Source: Aldehydirespirator sp965116965 (GTDB lineage Bacteria; Actinomycetota; Acidimicrobiia; Acidimicrobiales; Aldehydirespiratoraceae). From it: a DNA stretch of 64,000 nucleotides. The stretch lies in contig OZ220743.1 in assembly GCA_965116965.1 (NCBI GenBank), positions 1,302,001 through 1,366,000 on the forward strand. Reading direction: 5' to 3'. This document shows positions 32,807-40,667 of this stretch, in pieces. Numbering within the stretch: the first letter of the stretch is position 1; the number at the start of each line of letters is the position of its first letter. The notes beneath the pieces are model-generated. The model did no database searches, had not been told where the DNA came from, and was given only the letters and a program-made list of their open reading frames with translations. The position numbers and the translations under genes are program-made.

Positions 32807-33421
32807 TCAGGGGCGGGGGCCGAACTCGGGGCGCTCGGTTCTGGTGCGTTTGAGCTCCCAGAAGCCGGACACGTTCATCATGGCCACCAGGGCGTCCCAC
32901 ATGGCCAGGGAGTCCTCGGGGGGCGGCACCCGGGTGATGACCGGTCCGAAATAGCCCTGCTTGTCACCGTTGCGGTCCTTCAAGGCGATCATGGGGGTGC
33001 CCACGTTGTCGCCGCACAGGGCGAGGCCCTCGTCCATGCGCTTGCGGATCTCGGGGTCCCACGAATCGTCGTCGAAGGCGGCTGCGTGGGAGGTGTCGTA
33101 GCCGACCGCCTCCAGCGCGTCGACCACCGGGAACTCTCGCACACCGTCGTGGTGCAGGCGCCGGCCGTACTCCCAGTACAGGGGCCCCACCGCGTCGTCG
33201 CCCTCGGCTTCCCGCACCGACTCCAGCACCCTCATCAGCCGCAGGCTGAAGTAGGAGTGCGTGTAGTAGTCGGAGTCGGGATCCGGATCGTTCTTGAAGA
33301 ACAGGCTGATCGGCTGCCAGGTGATGTTCAGGTCCTTGGCCGGTTGCACCTCGTCGACGACCCAACGGGCCGTCACCCAGCACCACGGTCAAAGCGGGTC
33401 GATCCAGAACTCGATGTCCAT
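32807..33421 (-). CDS. Rv2466c-like DsbA-family oxidoreductase, probable selenoprotein (TGA = Sec at residue 11)
   Basis: Starting at ATG 33421, after AAGGAG at 6-7 bases, the frame reads MDIEFWIDPL-TGA-PWCWVTARWVVDE. It then stays open to FWELKRTRTERPEFGPRP. Rv2466c, the mycothiol-dependent nitroreductase, has DPLCPWCW at the same place and ends FELKRTRTEPP. The in-frame TGA (33389-33391) therefore replaces the nucleophilic Cys of CPWC and is best read as selenocysteine (U11-P-W-C14). An 8-bp hairpin at the expected distance follows. The product would have 204 residues and be cytosolic. Without Sec decoding, only a start at 33376 lacking the active site is possible. No sel genes lie in the window. 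Confidence 0.82.
33356..33374 (-). promoter_or_regulatory. SECIS-like hairpin downstream of the in-frame TGA
   Basis: On the minus strand GACGGCCC, loop GTT, GGGTCGTC form an uninterrupted 8-bp stem (one G-U pair). The loop begins 22 nucleotides after the TGA. Bacterial SECIS elements described so far have a small apical loop starting with G or GU about 16-37 nucleotides after the UGA, so position and loop fit. This is a manual fold, not a computed one. Confidence 0.65.
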
Positions 33422-33459
33422 GTCAGGCTCCTTGCCTCAGGCGTTGGTCGGGGTCGGTA

Positions 33460-34638
33460 TCAGGCCGGTTTGCGTTCGGGCAGGCCCAGGCGGGCCGCGC
33501 CGTCGGCCCAGTGGGGCCAGCGTTGGCGGCTCTTGGCCGACAGGCGGTGCATCAGGGCGATGGCGCCCGGGTCGTCGTCGCCGGGACGGGTCTCGATGGC
33601 GCCGTCTCGCACCATGGCGTCGATCACGGCCCGCCCCAGTTCGGTGCGCACGATGGTGAGAGTCCAGTCGGTCAGGTCGCCGATGCCGCCGGTGGAGATG
33701 TCGGCGTGCTCTGCCGCGAAGTCCGGGCACAACTCGCAGCCCTCCCGGGTCCAGGCGTGGCACTCCTTGAGGTTGATCTCGTAGTAGCCGCCGTCCTTGG
33801 TCCAGATCTGGAAGACGCCCTTGATGTTCATCTTCGAGATGCGCTCCTTTCCCAGCCCGTACTTCACCTCGAACAGTTCGTCGAACAGCGAGTCGTCGAA
33901 CGACTTCGAGCACAGCAGGCCGATGTTGAGCTTGATCGGCTTGCTGACCTTGCCCACCTTGCGATGCCACATCACCGGCCCCACCGATGTCTGGCAGCTC
34001 ATGCCGACCAGCGCCAGGCGGTCCAGGCCCCGCTCACGGGCCTCCTCGAAGGCGATGGTGTTGGCCGAATAGGTGTAGCGGCTGCCCGCGCCCCGCAGAA
34101 CCTCGTCGCGGTTGGCGGCCACCATGGGGAACGCCTTCCAGCCTGGTTCCCCGTTGGGCAACGACTCCACGCCGCTGGTGAGGGCTCCGTCGATGATGTC
34201 GTTCTCGAGGCACCAGATCAGGATGGCCGACACCAGCCCGCCGTCCTGGCCGACCTCGTACACGAAGTCGTCGCTGGCCCGGGTCAGCAGGATGTCGGAG
34301 TAGACGCCCGACATCTCGTCGGGATGGCGCTCCCGGCCGAACAGGTGCATGTCGGCCTCGGGCTCCCACATGCGGAAGCGGGGGCAGGCCCTCGTGCACG
34401 AGGTGCAGCCCTTCACCCCGTGGACGCAGTCGTCGGTGCCGAGTTCCTCCTCGAGGTGGAACGGCTTGTAGGCGCCGGGCTCGTGGGTGTAGCCGATCAC
34501 GTGGTGGGGGCAGGCGATCACGCACCCCGCGCAACCGGTGCACAGGCCCGAGGTGATGACCTCGTCGTGGAGTTCCTTCCACTGGTAGGTCCAGCGGGGC
34601 TTCTTGGCCGGTGCGGGCGCCGCGTCGGTGACGGTCAC
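33460..34638 (-). CDS. FrhB/FdhB-like Fe-S oxidoreductase (coenzyme F420 hydrogenase beta subunit family)
   Basis: A 392-residue protein. Near the N-terminus are two ferredoxin-like Cys groups, CTGCAGCVIACP (residues about 33-44) and CTSCTRACP (about 78-86). The F420 hydrogenase/dehydrogenase beta domain follows, with QDGGLVSAIL, LVGMSCQTS and ECHAWTREGCELCPDF as further cluster or flavin ligands. Family members oxidise or reduce F420, or act as 3,8-divinyl chlorophyllide reductase-like enzymes. The partner is unknown. The GTG start at 34638 lies 9 bp after the degenerate ATPase gene. The selenoprotein-like gene follows 38 bp downstream in the same direction, so the two redox genes may be cotranscribed. 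Confidence 0.85.
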   Translation of the reverse strand: MTVTDAAPAPAKKPRWTYQWKELHDEVITSGLCTGCAGCVIACPHHVIGYTHEPGAYKPFHLEEELGTDDCVHGVKGCTSCTRACPRFRMWEPEADMHLFGRERHPDEMSGVYSDILLTRASDDFVYEVGQDGGLVSAILIWCLENDIIDGALTSGVESLPNGEPGWKAFPMVAANRDEVLRGAGSRYTYSANTIAFEEARERGLDRLALVGMSCQTSVGPVMWHRKVGKVSKPIKLNIGLLCSKSFDDSLFDELFEVKYGLGKERISKMNIKGVFQIWTKDGGYYEINLKECHAWTREGCELCPDFAAEHADISTGGIGDLTDWTLTIVRTELGRAVIDAMVRDGAIETRPGDDDPGAIALMHRLSAKSRQRWPHWADGAARLGLPERKPA

Positions 34639-34647
34639 AGGCCAATC

Positions 34648-35160
34648 CTACGGTTTGCGCCCCTGTCTCGACCTGTGCCCGCCCGAGTGGCCTGCGTCGA
34701 GGGCGCAGTAGGCGCTTGCCCGCGGCATCCACGCCCGGCATGCCGTCGGCGCCAGGCTGCGCTCATCCGCGTCTTGGACCTTGCCCTCGTCCAGCACCAC
34801 CGCCGCCGGCACCAGATCGGTCAGCCGGTGGGTTCCTGTGCGCGGCCTGTCGAGGTAGCCGGTGTCCCGCAGCCTGCCGAGAGCTTCCTGGGCGTGTCCG
34901 CTGCTGATGCCGGCTCCACGCGCGACCTCTGCCGGCGACGTCGTGCCCCCCTTCGCCGCCACCGCGACGAGCACGGTCTTGCCCGATCCCCTCACTCCCA
35001 TGAGGACGCTGGTGTAGCGGGCGTCTCCCGGTCCCGTTGCCAGACCTCCTCCGAGGTCGGCCAGCAGTTCGTCTCGTCCCACCAACGACTGGGGCGCCCG
35101 CCCGAAGTGAGGGCAGAAGGGACTGCTGCTCGGAACCCCCAGCGCTGACCGGCGCTCCAT
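34648..35160 (-). CDS. Internally deleted AAA ATPase / winged-helix protein
   Basis: 170 residues. The N-terminal half (FGRAPQSLVGRDELLADLGG and SVLMGVRGSGKTVLV with a good Walker A) looks like the start of an archaeal-type AAA ATPase of about 400 residues. It passes straight into VARGAGISSGHAQEALGRLR, the winged-helix segment that normally sits at the far C-terminus. Walker B, the sensors and the lid are missing, so a large in-frame deletion is likely. The frame itself is open from ATG 35160. It may be a non-functional relic or a small P-loop/DNA-binding protein. It lies beside two mobile-element copies. Confidence 0.6.
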   Translation of the reverse strand: MERRSALGVPSSSPFCPHFGRAPQSLVGRDELLADLGGGLATGPGDARYTSVLMGVRGSGKTVLVAVAAKGGTTSPAEVARGAGISSGHAQEALGRLRDTGYLDRPRTGTHRLTDLVPAAVVLDEGKVQDADERSLAPTACRAWMPRASAYCALDAGHSGGHRSRQGRKP

Positions 35161-35170
35161 GCCGCCACAC

Positions 35171-35226
35171 TAGTGTCCCGTCTGGGGAATACGTTGAAGA
35201 TATGAGGCCATGGTCTCGAAGATGTC
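35171..35226. mobile_element. Partial element related to MITE family 2 (left end)
   Basis: The sequence CTAGTGTCCCGTCTGGGGAA, continuing ACGTTGAAGATAT, aligns with the left end of the 139-bp element at 17355 (about 26 of 36 positions identical by eye). It stops where a 99-bp family 1 element begins at 35227. No matching right end is found. Confidence 0.4.
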
Positions 35227-35325
35227 TAGTGGTATGTCGTCGAAATGGCTAGGGCAGCGCGGAGGGCTCTAGCCCCAGCTTGAAATGGCTACAGACGCCC
35301 CGACCAATTCAGCGACGGACCACTA
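35227..35325. mobile_element. 99-bp inverted-repeat element (MITE family 1), copy 3, divergent
   Basis: Same length and ends as the other copies (TAGTGGTATGTCGTCGAAAT to CAGCGACGGACCACTA), but the interior between about 35260 and 35295 has diverged (GGAGGGCTCTAGCCCCAGCT). It is flanked by TA in CTAG context. It precedes the open HicB-like fragment and may have split that gene. Confidence 0.82.
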
Positions 35326-35326
35326 G

Positions 35327-35535
35327 CAGGGGCATCGACGGAAGAGGTCCGCGACGACGACGGGCTCCTTGTCGGCTGGTGGGCCGAGAACCCTGAGTGC
35401 GAGGGCGCATCCGTTCTCGGCGACACCCCCGACGAGGCTCGCAGCAAGCTCCGGCAGGTGCTCGCTGGGTGGGTCGAACTAGGACAGAAGCTCGACTTCT
35501 CAGTCAGGCCGGCTACACACGAGACGACTGGCTGA
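35327..35535 (+). pseudogene. HicB-like antitoxin remnant
   Basis: The frame reads STEEVRDDDGLLVGWWAENP, then ECEGASVLGDTPDEARSKLR and QVLAGWVEL to a TGA at 35533. This is the partial RNase H-like fold of HicB and HicB-like antitoxins (W-x-A-x-P...GDT-x-(D/E)EA). There is no start codon on this side of the mobile element, whose end supplies an in-frame TAG. Excising 97 bases of the element joins it in frame to a short upstream segment (MRPWSRRCL), but that part is not recognisable. No HicA toxin is adjacent. Confidence 0.55.
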
Positions 35536-35614
35536 ACCGCTAGAGGTGGCCTGTGGCGGCCAGCGCGACGTCATCGCGGCCATCGCCGGCACCATCTGGG
35601 CGCGGAGACTGCCG

Positions 35615-35686
35615 CGCCCCCGGCAGGATTCGAACCTGCGCACACGGCTCCGGAGGCCGATGCTCTATCCCCTGAGCTACGGGGGC
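35615..35686 (-). tRNA. tRNA-Arg (anticodon CCG)
   Basis: The minus strand folds as a cloverleaf. The acceptor stem is GCCCCCG/CGGGGGC, the D-arm GCTCAGGGGATAGAGC, the anticodon loop CTCCGGA with CCG in the middle, and the T-arm GCAGGTTCGAATCCTGC. The anticodon stem appears to have a T-T mismatch at its base. The CCA tail is not encoded. It decodes CGG, a common Arg codon in GC-rich genomes, and lies divergently beside argS, the gene for its cognate synthetase. Confidence 0.93.
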
Positions 35687-35889
35687 TGGGCCGAACATGC
35701 TACCGGCCCTCGGCGCCCAGGCGGGATCAGGGGCCGGAGGCGGCCTCGACCCATTCTGTGTGCACTTTCCCGGTCTGTGGACGGAGAACTGCACACAGGT
35801 CCGGCGCAAGGGGGGCTCCGGTGGAATAGGGGGCGGCCGGCTGGACGGCGCTCACGGGCTGCATAAGGGCCCGCCGGTAGGATCGGTCG

Positions 35890-37500
35890 ATGCCGGATGT
35901 GCGCGACGGCTTGCGGGACGGGCTGCGGTCGGCTCTCGAAGGAGCCGGCGTCGATGGCGCGCCCGCCGAGATCGCCATCGAGCGCCCCCGGGACCGCTCC
36001 CACGGTGAGTGGTCGTCCAATGTGGCGCTGGTCGCCGCCAAGGCTGCGGGGCGCCGGCCCCGCGAGCTGGCCGAGCAGATCGTCGCCCACCTGAGCGCCC
36101 AGCCGCCCCCCCATGTGGTGGAGGTCGAGGCAGCCGGGCCCGGTTTCGTGAACTTCCGGCTGGCCCCGAGCTGGCTGCACGAGGTGCTCACCGTGGTGAT
36201 CGACGCCGGCGTCGACGGCTACGCCCGCAGCACCGAGGGTGCCGGACGCTCGGTGAGCGTGGAGTTCGTGTCGGCCAATCCCACCGGACCGCTGCATGCC
36301 GGCCACGGACGCTGGGCCGCCTACGGCGATTCGCTGTGCCGCCTGCTGGAACGCTGCGGCTACCGGGTGTGCCGGGAGTTCTACGTCAACGACCGGGGCC
36401 GTCAGATCGACCTGTTCACCGCCTCCCTTGAGGCTCGACGCCGCGGCGCCGAGCCGGCCGACGACGGTTACCACGGCGAGTACGTGGCCGAATGGGCCGC
36501 CGAGATGTCCGATGCCGCGGAGGTGCGCCAGTGGGGGCTGGAGCGCGCCCACCGGGACCAGGCCGAGACCATGGCCGCGATGAACGTGGCGTTCGACCTG
36601 TACACCAGCGAGTCCGCGCTGGTCGCCCGGGGCGCGATGGACAGCGTCCTCTACGAGCTGCGCAGCCGGGCCATGGTCTACACCCGGGACGGCGCGACGT
36701 GGCTCCGCACCGGTGAGTTCGGCGACAGCGCCGACCGGGTGCTGGTCAAGAGCGACGGCGAGCCCACCTATTTCCTGCCCGACATCGCCTACCACCACGA
36801 GAAGTTCTCTCGGGGCGACCTGGTCATCGACATCCTTGGAGCCGACCACCACGGCTACGTCCCCCGGATGCGGGCCGCGCTGGGTGCGCTGGGCCACCCT
36901 CCGGACGCCTACGAGACGCTGATCGGCCAGAACGTCACCCTGCGGCGGGGCGGGGCGGAGGTGCGCCTGTCCAAGCGGGCCGGCGACATGGTGCTGGTCG
37001 CGGACCTGCTCGACGAGGTGGGGCCCGACGTGACCCGGCTGGTGTACCTGCTCCAGTCCATCGACACCACCCAGACCATCGACGTCGACGTGGTGTCGGC
37101 CCAATCGGCCGAGAACCCCGTCTACTACGTGCAGTACGCGCACGCCCGGATCCACTCGCTGGGACGGATGGCCGCGGCCCGCGACGTTCAGCGGGCACCG
37201 CTCGACGATGTGGATCTGTCGGTGCTGGTGCACGAGCGTGAGCTGGACGTGCTGAGGGCCCTGGCGTCCCTGCCCGACGCCGTGGTGGCTGCGACCCGAG
37301 CCCGCGCGCCGCACCAGGTGACGGGCTGGGCCCGCGATCTGGCGGCCGCCTTCCACCGGTTCTGGCACGATTGTCCCATCCTGCGCGACGACGTGGGCGA
37401 GGAGCTGCGCCAGGCCCGTCTGTGGCTGGTGGAGGGAGCCCGGGTGGGCCTGGCCGTGGCCCTGGGCATCCTCGGGGTGTCGGCCCCGGAGAGGCTCTAG
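35890..37500 (+). CDS. argS: Arginyl-tRNA synthetase
   Basis: A 536-residue class I synthetase. An N-terminal Add-1 domain recognises the tRNA D-loop (residues about 1-95). The HIGH-like motif HAGH lies in NPTGPLHAGHGRW. The KMSK-like site is VRLSKRAGDMV. The C-terminal anticodon-binding domain contains NPVYYVQYAHARIHSL and ends APERL. It charges tRNA-Arg with arginine. The ATG at 35890 gives the expected MPDVRDGLRDGL opening. It heads the argS-lysA-hom-thrC-rho order typical of Actinobacteria. Confidence 0.97.
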   Translation: MPDVRDGLRDGLRSALEGAGVDGAPAEIAIERPRDRSHGEWSSNVALVAAKAAGRRPRELAEQIVAHLSAQPPPHVVEVEAAGPGFVNFRLAPSWLHEVLTVVIDAGVDGYARSTEGAGRSVSVEFVSANPTGPLHAGHGRWAAYGDSLCRLLERCGYRVCREFYVNDRGRQIDLFTASLEARRRGAEPADDGYHGEYVAEWAAEMSDAAEVRQWGLERAHRDQAETMAAMNVAFDLYTSESALVARGAMDSVLYELRSRAMVYTRDGATWLRTGEFGDSADRVLVKSDGEPTYFLPDIAYHHEKFSRGDLVIDILGADHHGYVPRMRAALGALGHPPDAYETLIGQNVTLRRGGAEVRLSKRAGDMVLVADLLDEVGPDVTRLVYLLQSIDTTQTIDVDVVSAQSAENPVYYVQYAHARIHSLGRMAAARDVQRAPLDDVDLSVLVHERELDVLRALASLPDAVVAATRARAPHQVTGWARDLAAAFHRFWHDCPILRDDVGEELRQARLWLVEGARVGLAVALGILGVSAPERL

Positions 37501-37504
37501 CGCG

Positions 37505-38812
37505 ATGGCCGGAGCGCAGGCTTCTTCACCCGCCCAGGCCTCGCCGCTGCCCCGCCGTCTGCTGCCCGACAACCACGACGTGACACAGGGTCGGCTCAGT
37601 ATCGGGGGATGCGACGTGCTCGAGCTGGCCGACACCCACGGGACGCCCCTGTTCGTCTACGACGAGGAGCACCTGCGCAGCCGCTGCCGCGAGGCGGTGA
37701 CCGCGTTCGGGCCGGACGTGGCCTACGCAGCCAAGGCGTTCCTGTGCGTCGCCATGGCTCGCCTCGTGCACTCGGAGGGGATGGGCCTCGATGTGGCCAC
37801 CGGCGGCGAGCTGCACGTGGCGCTGGCTGCGGGCGTGCCCGCGGACCGCCTCGTGCTGCACGGCAACAACAAGTCGATGGGCGAGCTGCGCGAGGCCGTC
37901 GCGGCCGGCGTCGGGCGCATCGTGGTGGACAGCTTCGACGAGTTGGACCGCCTCGACGCGCTGAGTGCCGAGACCGGAGCGCGTCCCAGGGTGCTGCTGC
38001 GGTTCACCCCCGGCGTCGAGGCCCACACCCACGCCTACCTGGTGACCGGGGCCGACGACTCCAAGTTCGGCTTCACCGTGTCTACCGGCGCGGCCGCGGC
38101 CGCGATGGAGCGGGCCCGGGCCTCGGCCTCGGTCGAGGTGGTCGGCATCCACTCCCACATAGGCAGCCAGGTGTTCGAGGCGTCCTCGTTCGCGCGGGCG
38201 GTGGCGGTGATCGCAGAAGCGGCCGCGCCCTTCAATGTGGATGAGATCTCCATCGGCGGGGGGCTCGGGGTGCCGTACGTGGCCGACGAGTCGGCACCGA
38301 CGATCGCCCAGTGGGGCGAGGCGGTGCATGAGGCGTGCCGGGCGGCCGGCGCGACGGCTCGGGTCACCGCCGAACCGGGCCGCGCCATCGCCGCGGCCGC
38401 CGCAGTAACCCTCTACACGGTGGGGACGATCAAGACGATCGAGGGGGTCCGGACCTACGCGGCCGTCGACGGCGGGATGAGCGACAACCCGCGGCCGGTC
38501 CTTTACGGAAGCGGCTACGAGGCATTCCTGCCCAGGGCTGTCGATGTTCCCAGGGACCGGGTCGTGACCGTGGTGGGCAAGCACTGCGAGTCCGGGGACA
38601 CGCTGGTACGCGACGCCATGGTACCTTCCGACATCGCGGTGGGAGACATCCTGGCCACGCCCGTCACGGGCGCCTACGGGCACTCCATGGGCTCCAACTA
38701 CAACAAGATCCTTCGGCCCGCGGTGGTGTTCGTCGCCGGCGGCGAAGCCCGCCTGGTGGTCCGGCGCGAGACCTACGACGACTTGCTGGCCTGCGAGCTG
38801 CCCGACGCCTGA
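37505..38812 (+). CDS. lysA: Diaminopimelate decarboxylase
   Basis: A 435-residue fold-type III PLP enzyme. The PLP lysine is K77 in YAAKAF. HIGSQ, the glycine-rich phosphate loop SIGGGLGVPY and EPGRAI follow. HCESGD holds the active-site Cys region that distinguishes DapDC, and the C-terminal Tyr lies in ATPVTGAYGHSMGSNYN. It converts meso-diaminopimelate to lysine. It starts 5 bp after the argS stop, so the genes are cotranscribed. In related genomes hom follows directly; here 3.7 kb of other genes intervene. Confidence 0.97.
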   Translation: MAGAQASSPAQASPLPRRLLPDNHDVTQGRLSIGGCDVLELADTHGTPLFVYDEEHLRSRCREAVTAFGPDVAYAAKAFLCVAMARLVHSEGMGLDVATGGELHVALAAGVPADRLVLHGNNKSMGELREAVAAGVGRIVVDSFDELDRLDALSAETGARPRVLLRFTPGVEAHTHAYLVTGADDSKFGFTVSTGAAAAAMERARASASVEVVGIHSHIGSQVFEASSFARAVAVIAEAAAPFNVDEISIGGGLGVPYVADESAPTIAQWGEAVHEACRAAGATARVTAEPGRAIAAAAAVTLYTVGTIKTIEGVRTYAAVDGGMSDNPRPVLYGSGYEAFLPRAVDVPRDRVVTVVGKHCESGDTLVRDAMVPSDIAVGDILATPVTGAYGHSMGSNYNKILRPAVVFVAGGEARLVVRRETYDDLLACELPDA

Positions 38813-38921
38813 ACCCACCCCCGGCCGCCGGCGCGACGCATCGCGCCAGCGGGCAGCCACGACGCGGCCGTACTCCAGGCCGACCACTCCACCGGCCGTC
38901 GGTCCTCGCCTGCTGTTTCTC

Positions 38922-38951
38922 TTGCGCGCGAATCGTGTATTACGTTAAGAT
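38922..38951 (+). promoter_or_regulatory. Possible sigma70-type promoter
   Basis: TTGCGC (38922-38927) and TAAGAT (38946-38951) are separated by 18 bases, in a local AT-rich patch 43 bp before the ATG at 38994. The match is plausible but unproven. Confidence 0.3.
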
Positions 38952-39026
38952 TGATTAAGCTCTTGGACGAGTCTGCACATTGGAGGTTGGCTAATGATGA
39001 GGCCCGCAGGCAAGATACTTCTCCTT

Positions 39027-39058
39027 GTAGTTGTGGCGGTTGGTAGTTGTGGCGGTTG
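39027..39058 (+). repeat. Perfect 16-bp tandem duplication in the signal-peptide region
   Basis: The unit GTAGTTGTGGCGGTTG occurs at 39027-39042 and 39043-39058. Sixteen bases shift the frame by one. Confidence 0.95.
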
Positions 39059-39111
39059 CCGTGACAGCTACGGGCTTGGCGCCCGCTGCCGCGGACGACG
39101 GTCTGCTCACT

Positions 39112-39155
39112 ACTCCGGGGGAGACACAGACAAACTCCGGGGGAGACACAGAAAA
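39112..39155 (+). repeat. 22-bp tandem duplication with one mismatch
   Basis: The unit begins ACTCCGGGGGAGACACAG and occurs at 39112-39133 and 39134-39155, with one base difference near the end. Twenty-two bases shift the frame by one. Confidence 0.95.
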
Positions 39156-39941
39156 CCGGCGGCAAGTCGGGGACCGCTGAGATACCTGACCTGTCGTCTT
39201 TGATCGGCGTTGAGCCCGTCACGAGCGTCGGCACGGGCGCTCGGGCCGTCGCCAGCAGCCTCGCGGACCTGTCAGTCGCCATCGACATGGCCGGTCTCGT
39301 GGGCAAGGAGCGAGTGCTCAACGCCGATGGGGCCACGACCGTAGCCAATGTCACCCCCGGCGTTGATCTGACGATCCAGACTAAGGCTACGGGTTTTGCC
39401 GTAACCGCCCAGTTGGCCTCGGCGGCCAGTCTGCATCAGTTGAGATTCGACGTATCGCTACCAGACGGTGCAACGCTCGAACTCGTTGGTGACGGATCGA
39501 TCGATGTCGTTGACGCCAACGGGTTCACGATAGGAACGTTCAAGGCACCGTGGGCACGCGCCGCCGACGGTACGGTTGTCGAGACCTCGTACTCCGTTGA
39601 GGCTCAAACCATCGTTCAATCAGTTGCGACCGTTGACGGGGCTCTCTATCCCGTCGTAGCGGACCCCGAGTTTGATTGGGGGATACTCAGCGGCACGATC
39701 TACTTCAACAGGTCCGAGACGGCGTTGATCTGTTTTGCTGCGTACACGACGCTGCTAAGCATGAGGGACTCGGCGCCATTGTGGGCGGCGTCACTTATTG
39801 CGACCGTGATAGTCATCGCGTTAACGGGCGTGATAGTCATCGCGTGCACTGCAAACATGCTGGGCAAGTGCATCAAGCTCAAGACCTACAATCCGTACGC
39901 TTTCGTATACAGCGGCAACCGTTGTACATAACGTAGGTGCC

Positions 39942-40289
39942 GTGACACGACGGAGCGCAGTCGCCAAGTTCGTTGTCGCCTACGCCGCCGCGGCGGGTGT
40001 CTACTGGCTCGCTGCCGCGATGTTGGATGCTAACCCTGTTTACAGCGTCCTCCTGTTCGTGCCGTTCAGCATGCTCGGCACGAAGATCGCCTTCCGCAAG
40101 TGGCCCGTGGCCGGAGTCCCCTGGAAACCACCGTGGAAGGGTGTTCTCCGGCCTGCGGACGGGGACGACGACCTTGACCCTGAGATCGCCATGCGGCTTC
40201 GGATCGTCAACCTCTGTTTCCTTGTCGCGACCGGCCTGATGCTGGTCATGGCAGTGATCGAGATCGTGCGTTCGGCTGTGCGCGCCTAG
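39942..40289 (+). CDS. Small membrane protein, paralogue of the next gene
   Basis: A 115-residue protein from GTG 39942. Two or three hydrophobic segments are visible (FVVAYAAAAGVYWLAAAML, VYSVLLFVPFSML and the C-terminal LCFLVATGLMLVMAVIEIV). Between them lies the hydrophilic FRKWPVAGVPWKPPWKG followed by an acidic DGDDDLDPE stretch. The same FRKWPVAG-x-PW and DDD-x-DP pattern recurs in the protein encoded at 40314. I do not recognise the family. It starts 10 bp after the broken secreted gene, so the group probably forms one transcript. Confidence 0.65.
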   Translation: MTRRSAVAKFVVAYAAAAGVYWLAAAMLDANPVYSVLLFVPFSMLGTKIAFRKWPVAGVPWKPPWKGVLRPADGDDDLDPEIAMRLRIVNLCFLVATGLMLVMAVIEIVRSAVRA

Positions 40290-40313
40290 CGGTGCACCTG
40301 GGGGGAGAACTCG

Positions 40314-40643
40314 ATGACGTGCCGGCGGGCCATCGTCATATACGCGGTTGTCAGTGTCCTGGCGGCCGCGGCCGCGACAATCGTCGCAGTTGTGAGCGCT
40401 TCGCCCATGGTTGGTGCTGCGTTGTTTGCGGTTCTCAGCCTGTTGGTGGCGACCGTCGTGTTTCGCAAATGGCCCGTGGCTGGGCTGCCCTGGTATCCGT
40501 GGAGCGGCGTTCCCGTGCTCAGGAAGGCGGATGACGATGTTGATCCTGCGCTCTCCGGCCTGTGGCGTGTCATCAACATCGGTTGGTTTGTTGTCACCGG
40601 CATTGTGGTAATCTCGGCGATACGCGACATCGTCGGCTCGTGA
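40314..40643 (+). CDS. Small membrane protein, paralogue of the preceding gene
   Basis: A 109-residue protein from ATG 40314 after a GGGGGGAGA site. Hydrophobic segments are IYAVVSVLAAAAATIVAVV, VGAALFAVLSLLVATVV and WFVVTGIVVISAI. The shared loop is FRKWPVAGLPWYPWSG with DDDVDPAL. Identity to the upstream protein is strongest from this loop to the C-terminus, which indicates tandem duplication followed by divergence. The function is unknown. Confidence 0.65.
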   Translation: MTCRRAIVIYAVVSVLAAAAATIVAVVSASPMVGAALFAVLSLLVATVVFRKWPVAGLPWYPWSGVPVLRKADDDVDPALSGLWRVINIGWFVVTGIVVISAIRDIVGS

Positions 40644-40667
40644 CCGGGAACCAGCCGTAGAGCGGTT

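Larger units (their letters stand above)
38994..39931 (+). pseudogene. Secreted/membrane protein gene broken by two short tandem duplications
   Basis: ATG 38994, after GGAGG, starts MMRPAGKILLLVVVAV. A 16-bp tandem duplication (39027-39058) then shifts the frame. Deleting one copy restores a signal peptide ending VAVTATGLAPAAADD. A second, 22-bp duplication (39112-39155) shifts it again. Removing one copy gives TTPGETQKTGGKSGTAEIPD followed by LSSLIGVEPVTSVG, continuous with the long open frame to 39931. As sequenced, that frame can start only at TTG 39200, without its secretion signal. The intact protein would have a beta-rich ectodomain, a C-terminal membrane segment (SLIATVIVIALTGVIVIACT) and no recognised family. 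The lesions look recent, and could be reversible by slippage. Confidence 0.78.

Noticed and set aside
33389..33391. Reading the TGA as a stop, making the gene a pseudogene
   Set aside because: All other codons are conserved, a ribosome-binding site precedes the ATG, the stop falls precisely on the catalytic Cys, and a SECIS-like hairpin follows. Selenocysteine explains this better, though an error cannot be fully excluded.
35687..35889. T-box or other riboswitch before argS
   Set aside because: No specifier loop or T-box sequence could be recognised, and the gap is short.
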